Below the pieces are notes generated by a model. The model was not told where the DNA came from and ran no database searches. It saw nothing but the letters and a program-made list of their open reading frames with translations. A program made the position numbers and the translations under genes. A stretch of DNA of 64,000 nt from Dactylellina haptotyla. Taxonomy: Eukaryota; Ascomycota; Orbiliomycetes; Orbiliales; Orbiliaceae. Numbering within the stretch: position 1 is the stretch's first letter; the number at the start of each line of letters is the position of its first letter. Positions 1 through 10,457 of the stretch are shown here, in pieces. The stretch is from NCBI GenBank assembly GCA_031310005.1, contig CM062380.1, positions 620,001 through 684,000 of the forward strand, in the 5' to 3' direction.

Positions 1-45
1 GGGCTTGGATCCCGACCTGCTACGAAACTTGGTCTTGAATATGTC

Positions 46-1053
46 ATGAATTTTTGGACCCTTGTTCCAACACGCTACTCGGTAACTGATGCCCATCTCA
101 AGGAGATGATGGACAATTTCAACAAACCCCATGGTCGCGGTCTCGCTGAGATGACCCAAGGGTTTAGCTTTATGCACATGTGCATTCGTCTCTCCAAACT
201 CGACTTAATCAAAGAGCTAGTCGAGTACGGTGATGCAGACCTCTCCGCTACGCACCCAAAATCAACGACGCTCTTAAGAAACGCAATATGGTATTCGGAC
301 GAGGAGAGTGGGGTATTGCAATATCTCATATCTCGGGGTTTGGATGTCAACGGGCGTACGCTGAGAGACAGTGTTCCACCTCTCCATCATGCTGTTGCAG
401 CACATAACGTCTCCGCCGTAAGGGATCTGTTGAATGCCGGAGCAAAGGTAAATAACACGGTAACGAAGAACAGACGAGACTTGGCGGCAATATGTCGAAA
501 GAAAAGCGCAGCAGTGGAACCCATGTACGGAATTCTCTTCTTACTCCTGGATGCGGGAGGAGAGGTTATATCGCGGTCAACCGGAACCCTCACCGCTACT
601 TTATTTACAGCAGCATCGGGGTTTCCAGAAATAATTGAAGTTCTGAAAGTAAAGGGTGCGGACCACAATGACCTAAAGCGTCTAGAAGAATTTGAACTAT
701 CCGCTGCTATTATTTACAATGATATAGAATTTGTGAAGGAGCACATTAGAAAGAAGAAACCGCTGAACAGAAAAGATATATTCAATTGCCTACCGCTCGA
801 TAATGCCTACATCCACAATCGGCTCAAAATCGCAAGCGTTCTAAAGGCAGCTGGTGCCACAAGCTCTAGTGCTACTGCATCCTCCCGCTCAAGTGCTTCC
901 AGGAATGTTGCATCAAGCGAAGACTTTTTTGATATTGACGACTCGGACAAATGGAGTGTGGATGGCCAAGGAGATAGAAGCGATCCAGAGGACTACCAGA
1001 CTGGTAAAGACTTTAGAGTTGGCCGCCTAGGGGGCGGGTACTATAATATATAA
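46..1053 (+). CDS. Ankyrin-repeat protein, 5' end uncertain
   Basis: About 335 residues from the first ATG. Ankyrin-like helices are seen from about residue 40 to 275; the clearest repeat is near residues 111-137 (PPLHHAVAAHN..LLNAGAKVN), and others end in phrases such as LISRGLDVN, LLLDAGGEV and LKAAGAT. Ankyrin repeats are protein-binding scaffolds. In fungi they are common in STAND/NLR proteins and as free-standing proteins. The tail (about 278-335) is Ser-rich, then acidic, and probably disordered. The frame stays open upstream to base 1, so the protein may start outside the window. No catalytic domain or signal peptide is seen. The ankyrin fold is fairly safe; the role is unknown. Confidence 0.7.
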   Translation: MNFWTLVPTRYSVTDAHLKEMMDNFNKPHGRGLAEMTQGFSFMHMCIRLSKLDLIKELVEYGDADLSATHPKSTTLLRNAIWYSDEESGVLQYLISRGLDVNGRTLRDSVPPLHHAVAAHNVSAVRDLLNAGAKVNNTVTKNRRDLAAICRKKSAAVEPMYGILFLLLDAGGEVISRSTGTLTATLFTAASGFPEIIEVLKVKGADHNDLKRLEEFELSAAIIYNDIEFVKEHIRKKKPLNRKDIFNCLPLDNAYIHNRLKIASVLKAAGATSSSATASSRSSASRNVASSEDFFDIDDSDKWSVDGQGDRSDPEDYQTGKDFRVGRLGGGYYNI

Positions 1054-1197
1054 TTCTAGATGTAGCTCACAGGATCCACCATTTTTGTATATTTCTCGGA
1101 TACGGACTCTTCTCTTTGTTGTATTCTGTACAAGTATAGGTTTTTCTAAAGGAAGCGAACTATAATACCCGGTTATTAACCTTGATAGAAGTCCAAT

Positions 1198-2007
1198 CTA
1201 CTCTTTATAAACGATATCAAACAGCATGCTAACACCACCTGTGTTTTCACTCGGCGCATCCTTCTCCACCCCGCGATCTTCGAACGGCCCAACCAACCCC
1301 GCTAACTTCCCTTCGCTCCTAGTATTCCTCGTCATCGCTGTTAATTTTTCCTTCGTCTCAATGTCTTGCTTCCCATCCTCTTCCTCGCCAGTATACACCA
1401 CCACACCGACATACCTACCGTTCTCTCTATTTCCGTTCCCATCTGGGACGTGGATCTCAAGGTCGACAATCACATCATGGCGTCTATGGAATAGCTGAGT
1501 AACATTCCACGACAGTCTCTCACGAAACATGGATGGCTTCCCTCGGTGGATGGTATACTCTACCACTGCCTTTTTCGGTGTATCCTTATACGACATGGTA
1601 AGACGGAAGCGTTCGTGTCTTCCGATATTTGAACTAGATTTCAACGTCATAGCCCAAGGATGTGAGATCTCGGCTTTACATGACTCGTATTGATGGATAG
1701 CATTGAGTTCTGTGTGACCTGGAAGCGGGAGTGGGTATACTATGGCAGCGGAAGAGAGCATCGGTGTAAAGGTTGTGGACTCTATGGTATCTGGGATTTC
1801 ATGGCGGAGGGTTTCTAGAGATGAAATTAGAGATTCTAGGTAAGGAGTTGGGGCTGGCGAGTAGGATTTATAGAGAGATACTAGGCGTTTATGGTCGTTT
1901 GAGGCAGGGGCGAGGGTCGAATGTAGTGCGGAGATCTGGGGCAGAAGGTGGGTGAAGATGTGATCTAGTACGGTGGGAATCACGGGTTCCGACATTACTA
2001 CTCTCAC
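1198..2007 (-). CDS. Unrecognised protein, 269 aa
   Basis: A single uninterrupted frame. A second ATG four codons in (base 1995, MSEPVIPTVLDH) may be the real start. The first 80 residues look helical (IFTHLLPQISALHSTL). The middle (about 115-205) looks beta-rich with alternating charged and hydrophobic residues, and the C-terminal third is acidic and hydrophilic. I see no signal peptide, membrane segment or known motif. It runs tail to tail with the ankyrin gene, about 145 bases apart. Coding status rests on length and plausible composition only; I do not recognise a family. Confidence 0.6.
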   Translation of the reverse strand: MRVVMSEPVIPTVLDHIFTHLLPQISALHSTLAPASNDHKRLVSLYKSYSPAPTPYLESLISSLETLRHEIPDTIESTTFTPMLSSAAIVYPLPLPGHTELNAIHQYESCKAEISHPWAMTLKSSSNIGRHERFRLTMSYKDTPKKAVVEYTIHRGKPSMFRERLSWNVTQLFHRRHDVIVDLEIHVPDGNGNRENGRYVGVVVYTGEEEDGKQDIETKEKLTAMTRNTRSEGKLAGLVGPFEDRGVEKDAPSENTGGVSMLFDIVYKE

Positions 2008-3096
2008 TTTGGCCGTATCAGATATCTATGTATATTTTGGGTTTCCACAGATATCCAAGTGGTATACGGTTGATCTAAGAAGAATCTAACAATCAGAAAA
2101 TTAGATTAAAATCTTCTCTGCTGAACCTTCTAGGTTCTGATATATTGATGCTCATCTTCAAGGCTCAAACCACAATATATTAGTTTTAAAATAGCTGCTC
2201 CAGAAAATATTTGTACGAGTTCGATATTTAGCCACGGTTAAAACCGTTAATTAGTTGCTGATCTATCATAACCACATCCTTCTGATACCAAAATTTAAGA
2301 ATTTTATCCAAGCAAAAGAGCATGTGGTTAGTCTAGAATGCGTACCGATCCTAGTTATAGCAAGTTACAACGGTATGCTGCTATTAGAGAATCGATTCTG
2401 AGCATGAAGCGGACTAAATCTAATTCACAATCAGTTCGAGCCACTCGTATCACTCCACCTTCAGAGATCTCCCTCAAGCAGCATAAAAATAACGACACAA
2501 CCGCTAGGGTAGGGCCTGCAGAGAATAATCCTGCAGTACTATACGTCAAGAAGCTAGAAGCGCGAAGCTAAGATGAATTATAGACCCCGTAGCCACTGTT
2601 TTGAAAAACGTATAAACCATAATTAGCTATATTAGAGGCCACCAATTAATTAAAATCTAGGTACCAAGAGTTTTTCTCCAATAAGAATGCTTTTGGAAGC
2701 TTTTCAAGCGGACATGTGGTTGCGAGTCGGCGGCACAGTATCACTGGAATGGTGCCTGACTGGTGTGTCCAAAAATAAGCAACGCACGCTGCAGGGCCTT
2801 TGCAGATGCCAAAACAACCAAAAGGCGCACGGCGCGTAACCCCAGCTCCACCCTTGGCCAAGCTGAGAGCTTGCTTACCCCTCACCTCAGGTATAATAGT
2901 TGTTGTTGCAGGCGTTAGAGCCAGATCCTGAAATTTCAGGTTTATAGAGAATCTATATTCAATAATCCGCGCAAATGTCACGGCAAATTTCAAATTATTA
3001 CTCGGCATTTTAATTACCTTCGATTCGGTTTATAGCATTCAAGTACAGCGATAGCTTTTTTTTATAATTTACAATATATATTAATCAACGACGATT
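2008..3096. other. AT-rich intergenic region
   Basis: Shared upstream region of the minus-strand 269-aa gene and the plus-strand NACHT-WD40 gene. It holds only short frames (for example 2338-2571 plus and 2646-3008 minus) with no recognisable domain or splice partner. I see no RNA gene or clear repeat. Confidence 0.5.
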
Positions 3097-6000
3097 ATGG
3101 CTTTAGAAATAATTGGTGGCACCGCAAGTATTGTTGCGCTGGTAGAGGTCGCCGGAAAGATTGGGTTGCTCTGCGGGAAATACATCAGCCAGGTTCGAGA
3201 TGCGCAAATTGAAGCAGAGAGATTCTCAAAGGAGGTGGAGGTTCTGAGCGGGTTGCTCAAAGATGTCGACAAGATGCTACAAGGGCCCTTCGGTGAAAAA
3301 TTAATGGCTTCACAAAAATTATCTAGAGCTATCGTGGAAAGTCAAAAGTTGCTTCTAGGTATAGAGAGGGAGTTAAAAGAAGGTTTCAAAGACAGTGCAA
3401 TAAAATCGCCAGGGAAGAAACCAGCTTTTCTACGAAAGGTTACTAAGAATTTAAAGAAAGAAGCTTTAACATGGCCGTTCAAGAAGAAGGATGTTGAAAA
3501 ATATCTGGGTCAGATCCGAGACGTTAAAACGAATATCAACCTAGCCCTCCAAATCGATAACATCGAAATTGTCGCCCTCAGAGACCAAAGAGATATATTA
3601 GAAAAGCTTTCGGTGACGAGAGATGCGATATTTGGATCTGATGCCGACCAGCACGAGCCGAAGTGTCTCGAAGGCACCCGAATGGAAATCCGAAGTGATA
3701 TTGAAAAATGGGTAGCCAGTTCAAAAGATAACTGCCTCTTCTGGTTACGCGGAATGGCCGGAACGGGTAAATCCACGATTGCGCGTACAGTCGCCTACGA
3801 TTTCGAAAAGAAAGGCCAACTAGGTGGGAGTTTCTTCTTCAAGAAGTCTCAAGCCGGGCGGAATAGCGCTTCACATTTCTTCCCAACACTGGCATATGGA
3901 CTCGCAAAAAAGATACCAGTGCTGCTACCGCATATTACCAAAGCGATTGAAACTGATCCCGATATCTGCAAGAAAGCATATAAAGAACAGTTTGACAAGT
4001 TGGTAAACAAACCCCTATCCTTGGTTGAACTACCCTCCATTATAGTTCTCGTCATCGATGCTCTGGATGAATGCGAAGGCGATACCGATGTTCCAATCAT
4101 CCTCACATTCCTAGGAGATCTTACCAAGTTACAAAATGTCGACTTGCGTATATTTGTTACCAGCCGACCGGAATATGCTCCGATCAAGGGATTTCGCCTT
4201 TTAAACAGCGCCGAGATTCACTATCATGATCTCGCACTTCACGAAATCGAGCGCAGTATTGTGAGCCGTGATATTCACCTCTACCTCCAACACGAGTTTG
4301 CGAGGATACAAAACGACTTCTACGACGAGCTCCCGGATCTTTGGCCGGGAGAAGAAAAAATCCAACAATTAGTTCACATTGCTACACCCTGGTTTATCTC
4401 GGCTGCGACTATCTGTCGCTTTGTGGAGGATAAATACTCATCTCCAGAAATACGACTCGACCAGATCCTAGCTTCAAATTCCGCTCACCGCTGTGGTATG
4501 GAAAATGTCTACTCACTTTATCTGAGCGTCTTTGAAAGTTTTCTATCTCATCTGGACAAAGCCAATCATCATGATAATGTTACTGCCCGTGACGAAATCC
4601 AGAGAATAATTAGCACTGTAGTCATGGTTGCATCCCCTGCCTCGAGGGAATCGATCTCAGAACTAACCGGGATAGACAAATCCAGAATCTTGACCAGACT
4701 CAAACCATTCCACTCCATCCTCATGATTCCATCAGAAGCAAATATACCTATCAAGACCTTCCATCTCTCATTCCGCGATTATCTTGTCGACGAGCATCAT
4801 CAGATAAAAAATCCTTTCTTTGTAGATGTGCGAGAGACTCATCGGCGGATAGCTCAAGCGTGCATCAAAATTATGTCAAAAGGGCTTAGAAAGGATATTT
4901 GTGGCTTCAAACATCCCGGGATTTTACATGCCGATATGGATCCTAAAATTGTCAAGGAAAGGATTTCGGATTCTCTTAAATATGCCTGCGAAAACTGGTT
5001 GTTCCACTTGAAGCAAGCACAGGATAAAATCGAAGACGATGGGCCAGTTCACGTGTTCCTTCAAGAATATGTTTTGTATTGGCTTGAAGTCACAGGTATT
5101 ATCGGGGTATCCACCAAAAATATATATGCGGTAGATGATCTGGAAGCACTGGTCGCTGTAGGTTCAAACGAGATGCTCGCATCAAAACATTGGATAGAAA
5201 AACTGAATGTTGCATTCTAGGATAACGGCAAATCCTCCAAATTATCAGAGTTCGTTCGCGACACAAAACGATTTATAAGATCAAATCAATTTATTATGGC
5301 CGAAGCGCCCTTGCAAATATACTTTTCAGGACTTTGCTTTGCTCCCCAAGAGAGTCTCATACGAAAGAAATTCGCGGATAAGCATTTAACCTGGGCAAGG
5401 AAGCTCCCGATAACGGTTAACTCTTGGGGCTCATTGCTCGGAATACTAGAGCACATCGATAACCAGTGGCAAGGATCAACTGTAGCTGTGTTCTCACCTG
5501 ACGGCAATATTTTGGCATCGGATTATGGTTCTAGAGTGAGATTATGGAACCCAATATCCGGAGTACTTTTACAAACACTTAAACACCCTCAACCTTTGGA
5601 ACGGGGGCGTTCAAGGCTGTCAAGGCGCTCACCGACCTGGTCAATCGCATTCTCACCAGATGGTAAACTTTTATACGGTTGCGAGACTGAATACGAAACG
5701 ATTGACGTCTGGGACGCGATCTCCGGAAAGTTTCTGAGAAGCATCGAATGTGGGGAAAAGTTGCATTTTATGGCACTTTCCCCAGACGGTAGGCAAGTCG
5801 CAACCAATGATTATACGGGATCTCTAAAACAGTGGAACGCACAAACAGGGGCCTTAATCAGAGAACTGGACTATCGAGGGTACAATGATAGTCTCCCGAA
5901 TAACCGCATCTCCGATAGAATCTTAAAGTTCTCTCCAGATAGCAGACACCTGTTGGCAGCGGAAAATGCGGTCATAATATGGGATGCTGCATCAGGTTCG

Positions 6001-7452
6001 CTACTTCGACAGATCACACAGCTCACCAGCGAAGAGGACCATTATCGGTGGATATCTGCGGTGGCATTTTCGCCTAATGGTCGAAACTTGGCAACCAGCG
6101 TCGGAGGCCACGAGTCACGTCTGAACATATGGGAATTGTCTTCCGGCACCCTTGTGCAGACAATTAGGCCTGAATTGCTCAATCGCTCCGCAGTTGGGGC
6201 ACTATCATTCTCCCTAGACGGCAAGCAAATATACTTCGGGACCAGAGAAGCAATCGCTGTTTGGGATATGACATCAGAATCCGTCGTCCGAATATCTGGA
6301 GACGATTGGGAGGATGTTCAATCTCTCGCAGTCTCTCCTGATGGTAAACAACTGGTTTCGGGATCTTACCAAAGTGCCGTCAAATTCTGGGACATCGCAA
6401 GTTCCGAAGAGGGTCAAGGTTCAAAACACTATAAAAACCCAATATATCACATAGTGCACTATCCAGATGGCAAGCGATTTTTAACCTGTCAGTCTCCTGG
6501 GATACTTCAAGTCTGGGATACAGAAACTTTAGGTTTGCAAAAAGTTGTTGACATGTGCTCTGATAACGGAGCAAATATCGATTATATTGCAATTTCAGCA
6601 GATGGGACTCGCATAACTTTTATGACAATTAGACCACATTTTGGTGGACCAGACGAAACCTTAATTTATGACACGACAGTTGAATTATGGGATGGAGAAT
6701 TATCGGCTCGGATTTTTTCGAGAGAAGTGCAGCGACCGCCGGTGTTCCGAGATATTTATGGGAACTTTACAAGCTATCAGGTAGCAAGATCGCAAATATC
6801 CCGAGACGGGAAAAGGCTCGCATACGCAGAAAATCAAACGGTAATACTCTGGGATTTGGCCTCGGAGCCGCCCAAAGAATTTCGGCTTACTAGCCACACC
6901 AGTCGTGTTACAAGGGTTCGATTTTCATACTGTGAAAGTTGGATAGCCTCAATAGCAGCAGATGAAAGTACTATCAAGTTATGGGACGCCAGCACTGGAA
7001 CATTAATCAAAACTCTCGGGGATTGTGAAAATACAGATGAACGCTCGAACGTATGGGCGATTGCACTATCCCCAAATGGTAAATACTTAGCTTCAAGCAG
7101 CAGGGTGGCAACTACTGTATGGGATGTTACTACTGGAACATGCTTGCGTAGTTTCGACGACGGCAACTTGTATATACTGGAATTCTCAGCTGATAGCACA
7201 GCTTTATTGCACACAAGGGGCATATTACCACTCTTCGCCCCAATATCATCTGCAAACCCCGACGTTGAATTTAAAAGATCTCATCAGCACCATCGATGGC
7301 TGGTATGGGAGGGAAGCAAGCTCTTATGGTTTCCGGAGACCTATCGACCAACTTCTTCGAATATTTTGGGTAATGTTTTTGTATGGGGATGTTGGAACGG
7401 CTACAGTGGGAGAGTTGAGATAGACTATGACTCTGAGAGCTACTGGACTTGA
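3097..7452 (+). CDS. NACHT-WD40 STAND (NLR-like) protein, two exons
   Basis: Read as exons 3097-5157 and 5221-7452, about 1430 residues. Residues 1-~150 are helical and resemble the Helo-like fungal N-terminal domain of STAND proteins (MALEIIGGTASIVALVEVAG). The NACHT domain follows: Walker A GMAGTGKST at about 219-227 and Walker B VLVIDALDECEG around 317-328. A winged-helix/helical part runs to about 680, ending in the typical YACENWLFHL stretch. The second half is a WD40 propeller that begins after APLQIYFSG, with many blades containing FSPDG and LWD/VWD endings. Proteins of this plan are NTP-driven oligomerising switches; in fungi they act in heterokaryon incompatibility and non-self sensing. 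A TAG at 5218-5220 appears to split the gene but is explained by an intron. The blades are diverged, not the near-identical repeats of fast-evolving HET genes. Domain identity is secure; the function in this fungus is inferred. Confidence 0.88.
5158..5220 (+). other. Intron separating NACHT and WD40 exons
   Basis: 63 bases, phase 0, donor GTAGGT, acceptor TTCTAG. The in-frame stop TAG (5218-5220) is the acceptor itself. Removing it joins LEALVA to DNGKSSKLSEFVRDTKRF, matching the linker expected between the winged-helix part and the APLQIY start of the propeller in this family. The branch site (ACTGAA) is weak. Confidence 0.75.
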
Positions 7453-10094
7453 AGATTCGGAAAAATTGGACATGTATCGATTTTTGTGTTGGCTCCGTTG
7501 TGTTTTCGAGAACCTCAGTTGGAGCAATACGTTAAAGTCTGGCCCTGTGAGACCAAGTTGGAGCGGGAATATTAATGGGAAAATGCACGGAAGTGGGGGT
7601 GGATGAATCTAATTTTCGGGCATGCAGATTTGACGTGCCTCGATATCCACTATCATAAGAATGAGCTACTATAATAATACTCCTCGGTTCAAATTTCAAG
7701 TGAAAAAGGGCGACCAGTCCAAATTTATGAAACTAAGATACGCGTCTTTCGCGAAATTCCGTTCCCACAGGCCCAGTTCCGCGACCCGGACCCGCTATAT
7801 GAAACCGACTTTTGATATTGAACTTGGATTCTGCCTAGAGCTAATTCATATTAATACCTCAGGGAGAAAGCAGAATACGATCCCGTCCAACATGGGCAAA
7901 TCGAAAGCCCCAGGCAAATAGGAGGAGAGTTTGTGGATTTTAATTGTTGTTGTGTCTGTGCTCACACTCTTTCACCCTGTTGGTTTGTTTGATAATACTT
8001 GTGAAAACGGTCAAAAACCCGTGTATTGAAAGGCAATCCTGGTACATTTCCTTGTGTTTGTGGCGGGGAATGATGTGTGCCGAGAGACCGTTTGTCTTTG
8101 ATTGGGAAGGATAGTGAGCTAGGGTAAACCTGGGATTCGAAAAGAATTTACTTTTGCTTATCAACCTCTGATTTTTTTTTTTTTTTGTGTGTTTCTCATT
8201 CGATGCGAGAAGGAAGGAGGTTGGGGTGAAGGTATCGGATTGGTTGAAGGACCGAGATGAGGTTTTTGTTAGGGAAAGGAAGGACGCTTGAAAGGCCCGT
8301 TGTACCTTGATCGATCGATCTTACATCTATCCCGGCAGCTGCTTGCTCACTCCAATTGTTTGCTACGGAGAGAAAAATTTGGCATCCAACATATCTAACA
8401 GTTTTTGTGGGAGCATGAATTACTCTGTACGGAGGCTTAAGATTACGAGTTTTTTCTTCTTTTGTTTTCCGTGGCAGCACATTTACCAGCATACCGCACG
8501 GGAGTAATTTTTAACGCCCCAGTTGATTGCCAGCAGCATAACGGAAGCCGGATGCTGTGGTAGAGGGGATGTGATCTGTGTTCAGGAACGAAACGTTGAA
8601 CTGGGAGATGTTACGCAAGAAGTGAGCACGCTCTCATCCATGGCGGATGGGGGCACCCAACAGCAGATTTCGAGACGAAGACGTATTTTACCAGATTAAA
8701 TGTTATAACACACAGTAACGGGACGATTAACGGCTGGCGATATCGTTATCGCGGCGTTTTGTGCTCAGAATATGTAGAAATTGATATCGATCTTGGCTCT
8801 TTTTTTTTTTTTTTCAAACCGGAAGTGGCTTGAAGGAGGCTTGTAGCAATACTTGACGTAGGTGATAAGACGGCTCTTGCCTGTTCCCCTCTTCCAAGCT
8901 TACGAATGCGCGGCGCTGTGGGAGAGGAGAACCAATTTTAGCGTCGCTGGGTATGTGGGTAGCAGCAGGGATTGGGACAAGAAACGATGTTCGGAAATGT
9001 AACTCGGATCCCCTGTCCGGATGAGTCTTGGCCCGTTCATTCCGAGCGATGATGCCTTCTCGCTCTTATTGTTGCCCCCATTTTTTTTCCTCTCTTGAAG
9101 CATTCCTTCATTTCTGCGCGCATCCTGTCGTGTTTCTCCCATGTAGCAATGTGCAAAGGGGGCGATAACTAAAAGGCAATTCGAGCGGTGTCAGTCAAGC
9201 ACATGGCGCTGGCTCAATTACTGCATGCAACAAGTGTCCCACCGCGTAACCTCGCCTCCCACCGTCATACATCATCATCAACATCACCACCACCTCGTAT
9301 GCAACAGAATCGAAGGGCGTGGCTGGAAAGAAGGTCAATCGAACGATCGCGCAGCTGTCCCAGTTGTTCCTCTCGGTACCTTTTTTGGGCGAGCTAGCTC
9401 GAACCAGCTGGTTCCAGCGCTGGCAGTCGCCCAACGCGGGCTAGGCCAGCGATTTACAGGCAGCGGGTCTCCACCACCCGGATTTGATGCTTGATACTGT
9501 CCCGGCCGACGTTACTTCCTGCAGTTACGCTCACCCTGTTACTATTGTTACTCACCCTTCCTCTCTCTCGTTCTGTCTCTAGGTTTTTTTTTCCCTTGGT
9601 GTTTTTCTCTATCGTTCCTCGTACAATCGCTTGCTGTTCGTCTGTTCATCTTTCTGTCTGTCCGTCTGTCCGTCTGCGAGGCTGGCCGTATTCACTCGTT
9701 AATTCCTACACGTTCGCTCCCAATTCAATCGCTACAGGCAGACGCTGGTCAGAGCCAATCACCCGGTCGCTGGGCGCCTGATTAACGTTATAACTCAACA
9801 GCTCAATAATAATTCATATTGATAGCTGGCCAGGTATCCCGCGGCTGTAAGCATCAATCAACCATCTCCTCAACCTCATCGACAAGGCCGAGAGACCATC
9901 ACCCAACTCCCGACATTGTAGCCGCAGCCTGGACCCGACTCGCTCCTCTGGCCGGTCCCTGTCTCGCATTCCAATCTCTCCGTACCCTCCTCTTGTTTGT
10001 CCTCTCTAGCCCGTATCTATTGAGGCAGTAGGAACAACCCAGCCTACGAGGGTTTTTTCCTTTGAGGATTTCTTTTTGTTTGGTGTTTGTGCTG
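7453..10094. other. Long non-coding region upstream of the zinc-cluster protein gene
   Basis: About 2.6 kb with only short unsupported frames (for example 7661-7921). Pure T runs of 15 lie at 8172-8186 and 8800-8814. The part from about 9490 on is pyrimidine-rich and probably includes the promoter and transcribed leader of the gene at 10458. No tRNA or transposon remnant is seen. Confidence 0.5.
9653..9676. repeat. TCYG microsatellite
   Basis: Six tandem 4-base units of TCTG/TCCG in the presumed leader region. Confidence 0.8.
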
Positions 10095-10173
10095 GTAAGT
10101 GTTTGTCCATCCTGCCTCGTGGTAAATGAATGACGCCAAAAACCCGAATCTAACGTTCGCACTCTCACTCCAG
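10095..10173 (+). other. Probable 5' UTR intron
   Basis: Donor GTAAGT at 10095, branch site ATCTAACG near 10149-10156, acceptor CTCCAG ending at 10173; 79 bases. It lies about 285 bases upstream of the ATG at 10458 and so would be spliced from that gene's leader. Confidence 0.6.
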
Positions 10174-10267
10174 TAAAGAAAGAAAATACAGACAACAGAA
10201 AACGGATTTCTCGCATATCTGCTGCTGTCTGGACCCGGTTCAGTCCAATTGACCGTCTGCCGATTGT

Positions 10268-10363
10268 ATGCGTGGCTGCATTGTGCATATCGTCCCATAT
10301 ACGTACATGTCGACCGCCCTCGTTTTGTACATCGCACCTGCCATCCGCCTTTTCTTTTTTTAA
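10268..10363 (+). promoter_or_regulatory. Upstream ORF in the leader, 31 codons
   Basis: ATG at 10268 opens a 31-codon frame (starting MRGCIVHIVP) that stops at 10361-10363, 94 bases before the main ATG. If transcribed and not removed by a further leader intron, it would reduce initiation at the main start. Whether it is translated is unknown. Confidence 0.3.
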
Positions 10364-10457
10364 TCGTCGAGCTTGTAACGATAGCATAGGAAAGCTTGTC
10401 TGCTTATATCCGACATTGCAGAGGGAGAAGAAGAAGAAGAAGGTATAAAACTAGAAG

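Noticed and set aside
2646-3008. 120-codon minus-strand frame upstream of the NACHT-WD40 gene
   Set aside because: No domain, no splice partner and biased composition; probably promoter DNA.
5218-5220. Premature TAG read as a nonsense mutation, stop read-through, or A-to-I edited UAG
   Set aside because: A plausible 63-base GT..AG intron removes the stop and restores the family linker, and a similar intron exists in the second WD40 gene. Editing remains possible only if transcripts keep the segment.
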